A stretch of 64,000 nt of DNA, taken from NCBI GenBank assembly GCA_036346355.1, contig CM070588.1:13005914-13069913 (forward strand), given 5' to 3'. A model generated the notes under the pieces. The model saw only the letters and a program-made list of their open reading frames with translations, was not told the origin of the DNA and did not search any database. Shown piece by piece: positions 43,088 to 53,220 of this stretch; within the stretch, counting starts at the first letter, position 1, and every line of letters starts with the position of its first letter. Made by a program: the position numbers and the translations under genes. Origin of the DNA: Rhipidocladum racemiflorum. Its lineage: Eukaryota > Streptophyta > Magnoliopsida > Poales > Poaceae.

Positions 43088-43520
43088 ATCGTTGTCGCTA
43101 ACCCTTTTCCACAGAGGAAGGTAATGATGATGTCTCGATGATGGCGAGCCCCTTTTCTAAGTGTTGCGGCCAGAGTCCCTCCCTCCGCAAGAGTCTGGGG
43201 TGGTCGAGCCACCGCTGGTTGTCTTTCTTTTGTTTCACTGCCGCTTTACTTCTTTTGGTTTCGTAATACTCTTGTTCAAGGTTTACACCCAGTTATGTAA
43301 TTACCTTAGTTTATCTTTTCGCATTGATACTGGTTGTGGGTACGCTGATATCGGGCTACCGATCCAGGGATCCGGATCGATGCGCATGCACCGGTCCGGT
43401 TAAGGAGTTCGATCCCGCCGATCGAATTTTTAGGTTCAGATCTTCTGTCGAGGCTTCCTGTTGTTATACGGTGCTATACGCCACAAAGACGGCGGATAGG
43501 AAGAGGGGTCCTCACAGCGT

Positions 43521-43532
43521 TGGTATCGAGCC
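43521..43532 (+). other. Primer binding site of F (one base short)
   Basis: TGGTATCGAGCC, four bases after the LTR end. It shows the same CAG-to-CG difference from the standard iMet site as E. Confidence 0.82.
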
Positions 43533-43961
43533 ATTGGCAGGAGGACTTAGTTAGCCTGGACGTTAGACTTAGGGACAGATTTTTCTTCTCAAAATTTATT
43601 TTGAAGTACAAAACTCTATTTTCAAAGTGTAGAATGCTATTCTTGTCCATTCTATAGCTTTTTCGCTTATCTACTCTTCAAAATGAATCTGATCTTAATC
43701 CAAATTTCAAAATTTGTTTCCTTCTTCTATCTTGTTCAAAAGGATTAAGAGGAATGCGGTTTTAGCTAAGAATGGGTTAAGGATAGATGTTTGTGGTTGT
43801 AATTAGGGGTTATTTGTCGTTTCTGAGTTGGTTTTTGAATTGGTTCTTATGCTTCTTTGAATGAATGCTTGTAGTGTGTTTGTGTTTATGAGTGCATCCT
43901 TTGGGATCAATCATTCTCGCACTTGATTTGCATGGCTTAGTTGACTCAATCTGCATTTCAG

Positions 43962-44900
43962 ATGCCTCCTAAAGAGAATGGCCAGCGCTTCCAAAGCACC
44001 GATGATGTTGGGAGCGTGGCGTTGAGTGGAGCGGGGCCCAACAAATGGTCCCTACCAAAGGTGGGTCACCAGGGTTCGGGCCTCAGCTACATGCCCAGAG
44101 TGAGAGCTCCCCTCCACCTCCTCCTCGCTCCCGATATGGCTGCACTCATGTTGCGCAGCACTCACCATGGAGTCGATGGTCCAGCTGTCCAGGGCAGCAA
44201 TACCGCAGTTAGAAGAAGCTAGCCTCGCTGCTCCGAGTTCCAGCCGAACTCGACCGCCGAGCTTTTCTTCAGCTACGCATCCGATGGAGGCAGGATTGGC
44301 TTAGCGACATGGAGGGGAAGTTGGAGTTAGTCGTTGCACTGATGCGAGAAGGTTCAAGACACCGCCTACTACCTCCAGGTGGACCTAAGCAAATTTTGCG
44401 TGGTGGAGCAGCTTCGTGGCTGTTCGCCTCAGCAGACGTCACCACATGGGCGTAGTTCAAGACCTTTCGCTCCTTCCATGTTCCAGCCGGGCTTGATCGA
44501 GATCAAGAAGCGGAGTTCTACGACCTTCGCCGTGGGTCTATGGCGTTGATGGACTACCTCCACCGCTTCAACCATTTGTCACGCTATGTTGTCGATGAGG
44601 TGACCACCGAGGCTAGAGAGTGACATTGTTCAAGGAGCACCTCACCGAGGAGATCCGCTTCCAGCCACGGTCATGACATTCCTAGCCTGGCAGTGTCTTG
44701 GTGGGCAAGGCCATTAGCATTGAGGATGGCGCCAAGGCGCTTATGGAGAGCCGTAAGCGCAAGTGGGCAGCCAACCGCCAATAGCTGTGACCTTCCAGAC
44801 CCGCACTTTCACTCGGGCCTCAAGCTTCCACTTCGGGCCGCCATCAGAGGTCTCGGTGGCTTACCTCCTCGCCGCTGTAGTTCGTGCGCTACCTAGCCGC
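43962..44900 (+). pseudogene. gag remnant, element F
   Basis: The ATG at 43962 directly follows TGCATTTCAG, a strong acceptor-like sequence. MPPKENGQRF opens a frame soon disturbed. The capsid block is recognisable at 44450-44620 (FRSFHVPAG, then EFYDLRRGSMALMDYLHRF, NHLSRYVVDEVTTEA) with stops between. The zinc-knuckle region near 44910 (GHITCF-like) has lost cysteines and frame. Non-functional. Confidence 0.75.
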
Positions 44901-45700
44901 CCAAGATGCCAGCTTGGGGTCCTGAATCCATTTGGCCATATCACTTGCTTCTCTCGCGCCAGAAGGGCTACTTCGCGAAGGCTCATTCGAAAGCAGTGCA
45001 GCGAATGACAGCGGTGCACCCGTCACCGCCCCTGTGGTCGGGCCTGTATGGAGGAGGGCAAACAGACGCCCGGCTCTCGAGCAGCCACTCCGCCATGGTC
45101 ACTTCGAATGTGGCTACCGCAGAGGAGGCGCAAAGCAGCTACCAGATGTGGTGTTGGGCACGTTGTCTGCTCATTCCGCACCGCTTTGGTATTATTTGAC
45201 TCGAGCGCCGCATTCCTTTATTTCTTCACGCTTTGTTGTTCAAAGATGAGGTCCGTTTCTTTTGTACCTCGAGAAGTACTTGTTGATCCGCTCACTCGAT
45301 CCGCTTTTGATCACGAGCTTGTGAGTCCAGTGGGTTAGAATTGAGATCAATGGGGTAGAATTTTCGGGGTGATCTTATCAACATTGAGACGCCAGTCTTG
45401 ATGTGATTCGGGTATGGACTGAAAGGCTGTCCAAGCATCGGGCATATTGATTGTGCCAGAGATCCGCTTCTCATTAGTCAACCCTGATGGTATTCATTGT
45501 CATACCTTTTCTTCGCTCCAAAGCAAAGCAGCCTTTGCTCGCGCTCTTCTCGTTCGTGGACTACCAGTACCGGTGGTGTGTGAGTACCTCGATGTGTTCC
45601 CCGATGAGCTGCCAGGTTTGCCACCGATCGTGATTTGGAGTTCATCATCGATCTCTTACCTGGCACTTCTCCAATTTCTAAGCGCCCGTGACAGATGCCC
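44901..45700 (+). pseudogene. Protease remnant, element F
   Basis: ALVLFDSSAAFLYFF at 45184-45230 corresponds to the LFDSGAS active-site motif, with Gly replaced by Ser and the final Ser by Ala. The RT linker CEYLDVFPDELPGLPP lies at 45579-45625. Frames change several times, and the protease body is barely readable. Confidence 0.65.
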
Positions 45701-46500
45701 GCCGATGAGCCTGATCGAGTTGAAGATTCAGCTCAAGGAGCAGCGAGAGAAGGGGTTCATTCGCCCCGCTTCTTCTCCTGGGCGCCTGGCTCTGCTTGTG
45801 AAGAAGAAAGACGGCACTCTTCGTGATGTGCGTTGATTACCGGCCGTTGAATGAGGTCACTGGCTAAGAACAAGTATCCTCTCCTGGATCGATGATTTGT
45901 TTGACCACCATTAGGGCGGAGCTCGAAGTTTTCCAAAATAGACTTGAGATCCCGCTATTTTCACTCAAGATCCGTCCGAGGATATCGTGAAGACCGTGAT
46001 TCACCACTCGCTACGGCCTGCATTTGACGAAAGTACACGCTTGTTTGCTTGGCCTCACCAATGCACCAAACCCACCTTCATGAACTCGATGAACAAAGTC
46101 TTCATGGAGTTCCTTGATAGATTTGTGGTGGTGTTCATTGATGACATCCTCATATACTCTAAGGATGATGATGAGCACGCACTTCACTTGCATATGGTGC
46201 TTAGCAAGCTTCGCGAGCATCAGTTGTATGCCAAGTTCAGTAAGTGCGAGTTCTGGCTCAAGCAAGTGGAGTTTCTGGGGCATGTCCGTCGGAAGGTGGG
46301 GTAGCAGTTGATCCACGCAAGGTACAAGACGTACTCAATTGGGAGCAGCCCCGCAATGTCCCTGAGATTCGGAGTTTTCTCGGTCTTGCCGGATACTATC
46401 GCCGGTTTATCGAGAATTTCTCCAAAATTGCTAAACCAATGACAGCGCTACTCAAGAAGGAGAAGAGATATGAGTGGTCGCCTGATTGTGAGTCCGTTTC
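45701..46500 (+). pseudogene. Reverse transcriptase remnant, element F
   Basis: EKGFIRPASSPGRLALLVKK at 45750-45810. A frameshift follows in the CVDYRPLNE motif. The active-site block FVVVFIDDILIYSKDDDEHA lies at 46123-46180, then LREHQLYAKFSKCEFWLKQ. The thumb AGYYRRFIENFSKIAKPM is at 46390-46440. The catalytic Asp pair is present but at least four frameshifts break the gene. Confidence 0.85.
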
Positions 46501-46980
46501 CAAGAGCTGAAGGATAGACTCACCACTGCACCAGTTTTGGTCCTTCCCGACATTCACAAGAACTTTGATGTCTATTGTGATGCATCCCGTCTTGGACTTG
46601 GATGTGTGTTGATGCAGGAGGGCAAAGTGGTTGCTTATGCTTCTCGACAGCTAAAGCCTCATGAAGCCAATTACCCGACGCATGATTTGGAGCTTGCGTA
46701 CCGTTGTTCATGCTCTCAAGCCGTGGCGACATTATCTCATAGGAAATGATGTGAGATCTACACCGACCACAAAAGCTTAAAGTACTTCTTTTCGCAGCCA
46801 GATCTAAATTTGAGACAGCGTCGATGGCTAGAGCTGATCAAAGACTATGATCTGGGTATTCATTACCATCCTGGCAAGGCAAATGTGGTTGCAGATGCCC
46901 TCGATGCAAGTCGCACACGTGAATGCCTTGGTGTCATTGGCCGCCTCACTGGTTGAAGAGTTTCGAAGCTCAATCTAGAA
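46501..46980 (+). pseudogene. RNase H remnant, element F
   Basis: Frame 46537-46749 carries FDVYCDASRLGLGCVLMQEG and VAYASRQLKPHEANYPTHDL. A frameshift follows, then KYFFSQPDLNLRQRRWLELI and HYHPGKANVVADAL at 46780-46900. Catalytic Asp residues are identifiable, but the Glu helix is frame-shifted. Confidence 0.8.
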
Positions 46981-47369
46981 GTGGTTGAGTATGGTTACGT
47001 TTGCTTTAGCCGTACAACCCACTCTAGAGTCTCAGATTCGTGCAAAGCTCAACTACAAGATGATGCTTGTGATTGAGATTAGACGCCATTGGATCAAATG
47101 GCGCATCTCCGTGTTTTTCTGTGAAGTCCAATGGGCTGATCTTGCATGGGCAGCAGTGTATGTCCTCGATAATGTTGAGATCAAGGGGTTGATCCCTGTC
47201 GAGCTCATGATACTCCTCTCTCTCGCCCATCCTGGCAAAGCACCAAGATGTACCAGACCTTCGCAGTACTCGTGGCTGTGCATGAAGAAGGAGATTGCAG
47301 CTCATGTGGCGCATTGTGATGTGTGCCCAGTGTCAAGGCTGAACATCAAAGGCCACCGGATTACTTCCA

Positions 47370-47895
47370 TTGCAGATCCCTGAGTGGACGTGGGACGAGA
47401 TTGGGATGGATTTTATTACCGGTCTACCGAGGTCCTCCACCGGTCACGACTCTATTTGGGTGATCATTGACCGTCTGACCAAGGTAGCTCATTTCATCCC
47501 AGTTCATACCACCTATTCTGGAGCCAAACTAGCGGAACTCTATTTGCAGAACATTGTTCGGCTCCATGGAGTTCCAAAAGTCATAGTCTCTGACCGTGGT
47601 TCGCAGTTCACCTCCAGATTTTGGGAGAGTTTGCAGTCCATTCTTGGCACTAAGCTATCCTTCAGTACTGCTTACCATCCCCAAACTGACGGACAGACGG
47701 AAAGGGCAAACCAAATCCTTGAAGACATGCTAAGGGCTTGTGTGTGCTGTGCTACAGCAAGTCGTGGGAGAAATGCTTGCCATTTGTCGAGTTCTCCTAC
47801 AACAACAGTTATCAAGTCGGTCTTGAGATGTCGCGCCGAGGCTCTTTATGGCAAGAAGTGCGTAACACCACTGCTTTTGGTCCGAGGTTGGTGAG
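47370..47895 (+). pseudogene. Integrase core, element F
   Basis: WTWDEIGMDFITGLPRSSTG (first Asp), IIDRLTKVAHFIPVHTTYSG, VPKVIVSDRGSQFTSRFW (second Asp) and HPQTDGQTERANQILEDM (Glu) lie in one open frame to about 47740, so the catalytic triad is intact. A small deletion after RACV shifts the frame. The zinc domain upstream (HVAHCDVC at 47304-47327) is in a different frame. Confidence 0.87.
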
Positions 47896-47960
47896 AGGCA
47901 ATTCTTCGGGCCAGCCATGATTGAAGAGGCTGAAAGGCAAGTTAGCTTGATTCGAGACCG

Positions 47961-48443
47961 GTGAGAGAAGCTCACCGCCGAAGAGCTATCTTGATCGCTG
48001 TCGCCGAGTTGAGCTTTGAGGTGGGTGACTTTGTCTACCTCAAGGTCTCACCACTCCGCACTCGCAGATTTCAAGTCCGCGGGAAGCTAGCCCCGCGATA
48101 CATCGGTCCGTTCCGGATTCTTGAGAAGGTTGGTGTTGTGGCTTATCGGCTTGAGCTATCGCCACATCTTTCGGACATTCACGATGTGTTCCACGTGTCC
48201 CAATTGAAGAAGAGTCTTCGGGTTCCATCGGAAGTTACCCAATTGGACCATCTTGATTTGCAGCCTGATCTTTCGTATCGAGAGTATCCAGTCCGTATTC
48301 TCGAGACAGCTGAGCGTCACACTCGCAGTCAGGTTATCAAGATGCTCAAGGTCCAGTGGAGCAACCATTCAGAAGATGAAGCCACGTGGGAGCGTGAAGA
48401 CCATATTCAGGCAGAATACCCCGACTTTCTTCGAGAGGATTAG
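47961..48443 (+). pseudogene. Integrase C-terminus with chromodomain, element F (160 codons open)
   Basis: ELSFEVGDFVYLKVSPLRT, GKLAPRYIGPFRILEKVG and HDVFHVSQLKKSLRV, then a chromodomain (VIKMLKVQWSNHSEDEATW, EREDHIQAEYPDF). Less similar to A and E than those are to each other, so F is a separate Tekay family. The polypurine tract follows after 25 bases. Confidence 0.88.
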
Positions 48444-48468
48444 CAATCTCGAGGACGAGATTTTTTTT

Positions 48469-48480
48469 AAGGGGGGTAGA
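48469..48480 (+). other. Polypurine tract of F
   Basis: AAGGGGGGTAGA, one base before the 3' LTR. Confidence 0.85.
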
Positions 48481-48481
48481 C

Positions 48482-51400
48482 TGTAATATCCCGAGTATTT
48501 CTATACTCAAGCCACTGTACATTTGTACTCAAACGCTGTTCAATAATACACTGTGCTTGTGTATTTCCGTATCTTGAGTGAACATACTTGCTTGGGATCA
48601 GAAAGAACCCTTCAACTTAAGTAATTTCGCTCATAAGTAAATTCGAATTAGGTTGGGCAAGTGCTTGTGACCCCATTAACTTCCAAATACTTTGGAACAA
48701 TTAGTAATCAACCCTGGAAGCTTTAGCCGTCAAGGCCCAAGTTCAAAAGTTCTGGGATGTCCGGAGTATCCGGATCCACACTCGGAGTATCCGGATCCAA
48801 CCCGGAATGTCCGGACAAAGTCCGGAGTATCCGGATTGGGCTGGCCGAGCGCTCCAACCCGGAGTGTCCGGACCAATGTCCGGAGTGTCCGGGTTAGTGT
48901 TACCGAAGACCCCAACCCGGAGTCTCCGGGTTGAGTCCGGAGAGTCCGTATTGGCGTGGGGTTTTGTATAAAAGTCCCATTTCGTGGCTCCTTCCATTCT
49001 TTCTTCTTCTACTTTGGTTTCCCCACTTCCTTGGTGTTCTCTCCACCACCCCGAGCTCCTCTCCGAGCCACCACCGGTGACCCTCCCCTGACTCCTCCAT
49101 CTCGGTGCTCCTCCCCAAGCCGTCATTCCCCATCCTCCACCGGCGTTGCTCCTCCTCCATCTTCCTTGGAGGTAAGCTTTTCTCTTAGGGTTTGATTCAT
49201 GGGATTCTTGGGTTCTAGAGTCGCTCATGGTGGGATTAGTACTTAGGTTTGGATTTGTGAGGCTAGTGTTGAACTTGGATTCTAGGGTTTTGGGTGTAGT
49301 GGTTCTAGGGTTGAAAATGGGATTGGGATTAGTGAATGTGGTATGCTAGAGTGGTAGATCGGGTAGTAGTAATGTCGATTTAAGGAGTTGTTAGTGTGAG
49401 TTAGAGATTTGGCGGGTTAGCGGCGTTTTCTCGTAGAATCGGCTAGCTCGGAGCTCCTTCCGGTTCGCTAGGTGTACGAAAGTCGTAGATCGGGTCGCGT
49501 GAAGTTGTAGGGAGTGGTAAGGTCTCCGTCTCTCGTCGAGTTGGACCAAATGCCCTAGGACCGAGTATCCGGCATATGGTCCGAGTGTCCGGATTGTCCG
49601 AGTATCCGACGAACGGTCCGAGTGTCCGGCCTATCCGGACTGTCGGATCTAACCCGGACTATCCGGGTTAGGGCTCGTCCGGCCGTGTTGTGTTGTCCGA
49701 AAGTCGTCGTTTCTTGAGGTTTCTTGGTTGTACTTCATTCTTGTGTATTGCATGCACTTCATGGTGCATTTAAAACTTTCTTTTGCTAAGTTGTACTTCT
49801 TTCCTGCTTTTGTTGCTTTGACCGATTAGAGGCTAGCGAGTCGGGCCGCCTCGAACAACCCGAGCATCATCCCGGACATCACCGAAGTGCAACAACAAGG
49901 CAAGCACCTCCTTTGACCATCTTGAAACCTATATTTCACGATGTCTACTTTGATTTCTCAAACCATATGCATTGTTTATATTCAGTAAATTGCTAGTTTG
50001 TGGGAATGGTAGATATACCCTGATTTGTTGTTTTTCATTAATTAATTCCCTGAGATCATTGATAACCTTAGTAGGGTTAGACAATTTAATAAAATGTCAC
50101 TTGGGTATAAACGATTTAGTAATTGCATACGCTTAGACACTGCAATAGAGGTGAGCAAAGTCAGACTTACCAAATGCTCAAAATTATGATAAATGTAATT
50201 GGTTTTGGAAAAGTTTTGGAAATGTGAATCGTAAAGGTATATTGATAAAAATGTGAAGTGTCTAGTTGGTAATTAGACTTGGCGGGAGGTATAATATGTG
50301 CTAGTTAAACATGGTGGTGATTGGTTGGCGAGTTAAGTGGAGTTCCCCGCTTGAGTCACTAGGCAAAAATATAAGGACCGAACTTGTGACGGTTTTTGAA
50401 TTGAACACCGTGCAACCGCGCAATGCTGGGATGGGGCAGCCTATTCTAGTACTTGAAGTGTGAGGGGATAGCCATGCCTGTTGGTAGGCCGAAGAGTGGA
50501 CCTTTTCCCTGTGTTGAGCAGTCAAGCGCGGTGTGTGTGTCCTCACGACCCGCCGTATGCGCCTTCGTGTGCGCTTGTACTTTTGCAGCGAGGAATCGCT
50601 CGATTCATGTTTGTTGATACAACGGTGTACGCCTTGCTATGGGGTAATGCCGCGGCCAACAATTCGCGTCGTCACGATGAGTATTCCGTGGCGCCTGAGT
50701 GGTGGTTGGCCTCTTATCGCCATAGTAGTGGATTTGTCGTCACCGGTCTTGGTGGCTATAACCTCAACGATGGGAAAGAATAGATCATTCTTGTATATCG
50801 GATACCTCGTGTATCGCGTGTACCCTGGATGACAGGGATGCAAGTCTGAGTTGTGTTTGGGTAAAGTGCGCAAACTCTGCAGAGTATCAAATAATTCTAA
50901 TCGATTAGCCGTGCTCACGGTTATGAGCAATCTTCTCTAATCATATCAAGTATAGAGATTTGGTTTGGTTTTGAAAACAAAAATCTATTTCGGAGTCGGT
51001 ATAAAGTATGTGGTGGAATGGTACTTGATGGGATTGTGGATATGTGTATATGATTCTCGATGGGATTATGTATGGATGTCGATTCGTATCCCAGTTGCGA
51101 CCATGGATGGTGGCAGCTGTGGAGCTCAGTTGTTACATACACTGTAAATATGTTTTATTCAAACTATGTCTTTCAAATTATGTATTACTTTTCGATGAAC
51201 TGCTTTTAAATCCAGCTTTCAATTAACCCATGTAGAAGCTTTATCCCGATGAATCAGCCTGCATTTATTTATATTTCCATACACTAAAGTCTTGCGAGTA
51301 CATACGTGTACTCATCGTTCTTGCTAACCCTTTTTTTCCACAGAGGAAGGTAATGATGATGTCCTGATGATGGCGAGCCCCTTTTCGCGAGTGTTGCGGC

Positions 51401-51761
51401 CGTAGTCCCTCCCTCCCGAGCCTGGGGTGGTCAAGCTGGTTGTCTTTCTTTTGTTTCATTTGCCGCTTTACTTCTTTTGGTTTCTGTAATACTCTTGTTC
51501 AAGGTTTACACCCGTTATGTAATTACCTTAGTTTATCTTTTTCGTGCATTGATACTCGGGTTGTGGAGTGCGCGATCTTGGGCTACTTGATCTAGGGATC
51601 CAGATGTCGGATGCGTCTGCACCGGGTCCGGCTAAGGGTTCGATCCCGTCGATCGAATTTTTAGGTTCAGATCTTCGGTGTCGAGGCTTCCTGTTGCTAT
51701 ACGGTGCTATACGCTACAGTAGACGGCGTACAGTACGGTATAGGAAGAGGGGGTCCTCACA
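48482..51761 (+). repeat. 3' LTR of F (3280 bp)
   Basis: Pairs with 40266-43516. TATAAAAG 48967-48974, donor-like 49171/49172, exon 1-like 49830-49899 (caa-caa-caa-g|GC phase), structured block 50858-50929 with hairpin 50912-50929, palindrome 51296-51313, exon 2-like start 51344. In TCCGG-rich tracts it often has one more G or C than the 5' LTR. Confidence 0.94.
50858..50929 (+). ncRNA. Conserved structured block, 3' LTR of F
   Basis: TTTGGGTAAAGTG, CTCTGCAGAG intact here, AATCGATT (50899-50906), hairpin TGCTCA-CGGTTA-TGAGCA (50912-50929). Confidence 0.65.
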
Positions 51762-51766
51762 ATCTA

Positions 51767-52859
51767 GATCCAACGGTTGAAAACGACGTTAACCCCGTAA
51801 CGTGGATTACGTTACGGGTGACGTGGCCGATCGTGGGCCGTTGGATCTCGATCCAACGGTCCAAATCCGATCTGGGTTCTAGGGTCTTGGATTGCACGTG
51901 GGCTCACCTGGATCGTTGGATGAAGATCCGACGGTTCACCGAGCTCGGGGACGGCGATGGCACGCGGTGGCGCTGGGTGGCCGGAGCCGAGGACGATATC
52001 CAAGCCAACGGCGCTCCGGGGCTTCTCCGGCGAGGTGAAATTTCCCTTCCGGTGAGCCTCGTCGCGGGGAGTTCGAACCTGGGGTCGTCGGCGGCGGAGG
52101 ACGGCAGACGGCGGCGGAACAAAGCGAAAACCATGGCGGAGAAGAGAGCTACTACGGCGAGCGATTGCGGCTAAACGGCGGCGGCTAGGGCTCGGCGGAC
52201 TAGGGTTTCGGGTGCGCACGGAAAAGGGCAACCTCGGGCGATGTCCCACGCATTAAATAACCCTGGGATGTGCGCACAAATCGGAACCCTAACGGAACAC
52301 GGCGGCTATGCGGCAGAGGAGTCCGACCCGCACTCGGGCGGAGACGAAGGCGGGCAGCCGTCCACGTGGTGCGATCAGCGGCCACGATGGCGCGGGCGAG
52401 ATCGGATCCGGACCGGATCCGGTCGGATCGGTGCGGTTCATCGTGGGCCGTTGGATCTTTATCCAACGGTCGCACGGGTTGGGGCTCGGCTGGACCGGTC
52501 TGGCTCGGTCTGGGCTCGAGTCTGACTCGAGTACCGACTCGGTCGGATGAACAGTACTCGACCCGAGTTGATTTTCCAGCGATTAAATATTCAAATTAAT
52601 TCTCGGAAATTCATTTAATTCATTAAAAAAAACAAAAGACTCAGAAAAATTCCAGAAAAATTCTGGAAAATATTTTGGAACATTTTGGACTCAAATAAAA
52701 TATTTCCAACAAAATTTTATTTGCAAAGTTAAATTCTTTAATTATTTCAAAATGGAATAAATTCAAATAAATTCCAAATAAATCCAAATAAATTCCAAAA
52801 TTCACCAAAGTGCCAAATCACACTTGAATTTAAGAAAAGCAAAATTTTGGGATGTTACA
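51767..52859 (-). repeat. 5' LTR of E, part 2 (5' portion of the LTR)
   Basis: Resumes the E LTR exactly after the F target duplication and ends GATGTTACA. Pairs with 31060-32136. Contains the inverted GATCCAACGG repeats and a TTATTTAATG TATA-like box on the minus strand near 52250. Confidence 0.93.
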
Positions 52860-53220
52860 GTTTTGATGTGGACGATTTCGTCTACCTCAAAGTCTCACCG
52901 GTTCCTGGCACTCGACGATTTCAAGTTCGTGGGAAGTTAGCACCGCGATACGTCGTTCCGTATCGCATGCTTGCGAGGAAAGGTGAAGTTGCTTATCAGA
53001 TAGAGCTTCCACCTCAGCTTTCCGAGGTACACGACATGTTCCACGTGTCGCAACTGAAGAAATGTCTTCGAGTCCCCACAGAACTCACCCCGCTGGAAAC
53101 GATCGATCTTTAGCCTAATCCGTCTTACCGTGAACACCCAATTCAAGTACTTGAAGAAGCCGAGCATCATACTCGCAACCAGGTTCATTGCATCCCAAAA
53201 ATCAGGATTTGGCTTGTGCA
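52860..53220 (+). pseudogene. Element G integrase C-terminus and decayed chromodomain
   Basis: Begins abruptly at the E boundary with FDVDDFVYLKVSPVPGTRRF, then GKLAPRYVVPYRMLARKGEV and HDMFHVSQLKKCLRVPTELT. A stop replaces a Gln codon at 53111. YREHPIQVLEEAEHHTRNQV begins the chromodomain, which then diverges. It is a gypsy chromovirus end different from A, E and F. Everything upstream of this point is absent. Confidence 0.82.

Larger units (their letters stand above)
40266..43516 (+). repeat. 5' LTR of F (3251 bp)
   Basis: TCCGGA-rich arrays (40538-40720 and 41338-41470), TATAAAAG 40741-40748, donor-like TGGAG|GTAAGC at 40948/40949, exon 1-like 41619-41683 (AACAAG|GCAAGC), structured block 42641-42712, palindrome 43070-43087 and exon 2-like start 43115 after CCACAG (EEGNDD). 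Confidence 0.94.
40266..51761 (+). mobile_element. Element F: Tekay-type chromovirus, 11.5 kb, TSD ATCTA
   Basis: LTRs 40266-43516 and 48482-51761 start TGTAATATCCCGAG and end TCCTCACA. ATCTA flanks both sides (40261-40265 and 51762-51766), inside the 5' LTR of E, so F is younger than E. The interior has a primer site, damaged gag, protease, RT, RNase H, integrase with chromodomain and a polypurine tract. No ORF0 is visible. The 5' copy of the LTR and the gag-RT region carry many small indels. Confidence 0.95.
28678..52859 (-). mobile_element. Element E: Tekay-type chromovirus, minus strand, interrupted by F
   Basis: Same family as A. 3' LTR 28678-32136, polypurine tract, pol, gag, ORF0, primer site, 5' LTR 37900-40265 continuing at 51767-52859. 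Without F it is about 12.7 kb, like A. Five-base flanks do not match (GTAAC on the left, GTTTT on the right), so its ends come from different insertion events or the locus was rearranged. Coding capacity is lost through nonsense codons, many of C-to-T or G-to-A type, and a few frameshifts. It is better preserved than A in gag and pol. Confidence 0.92.
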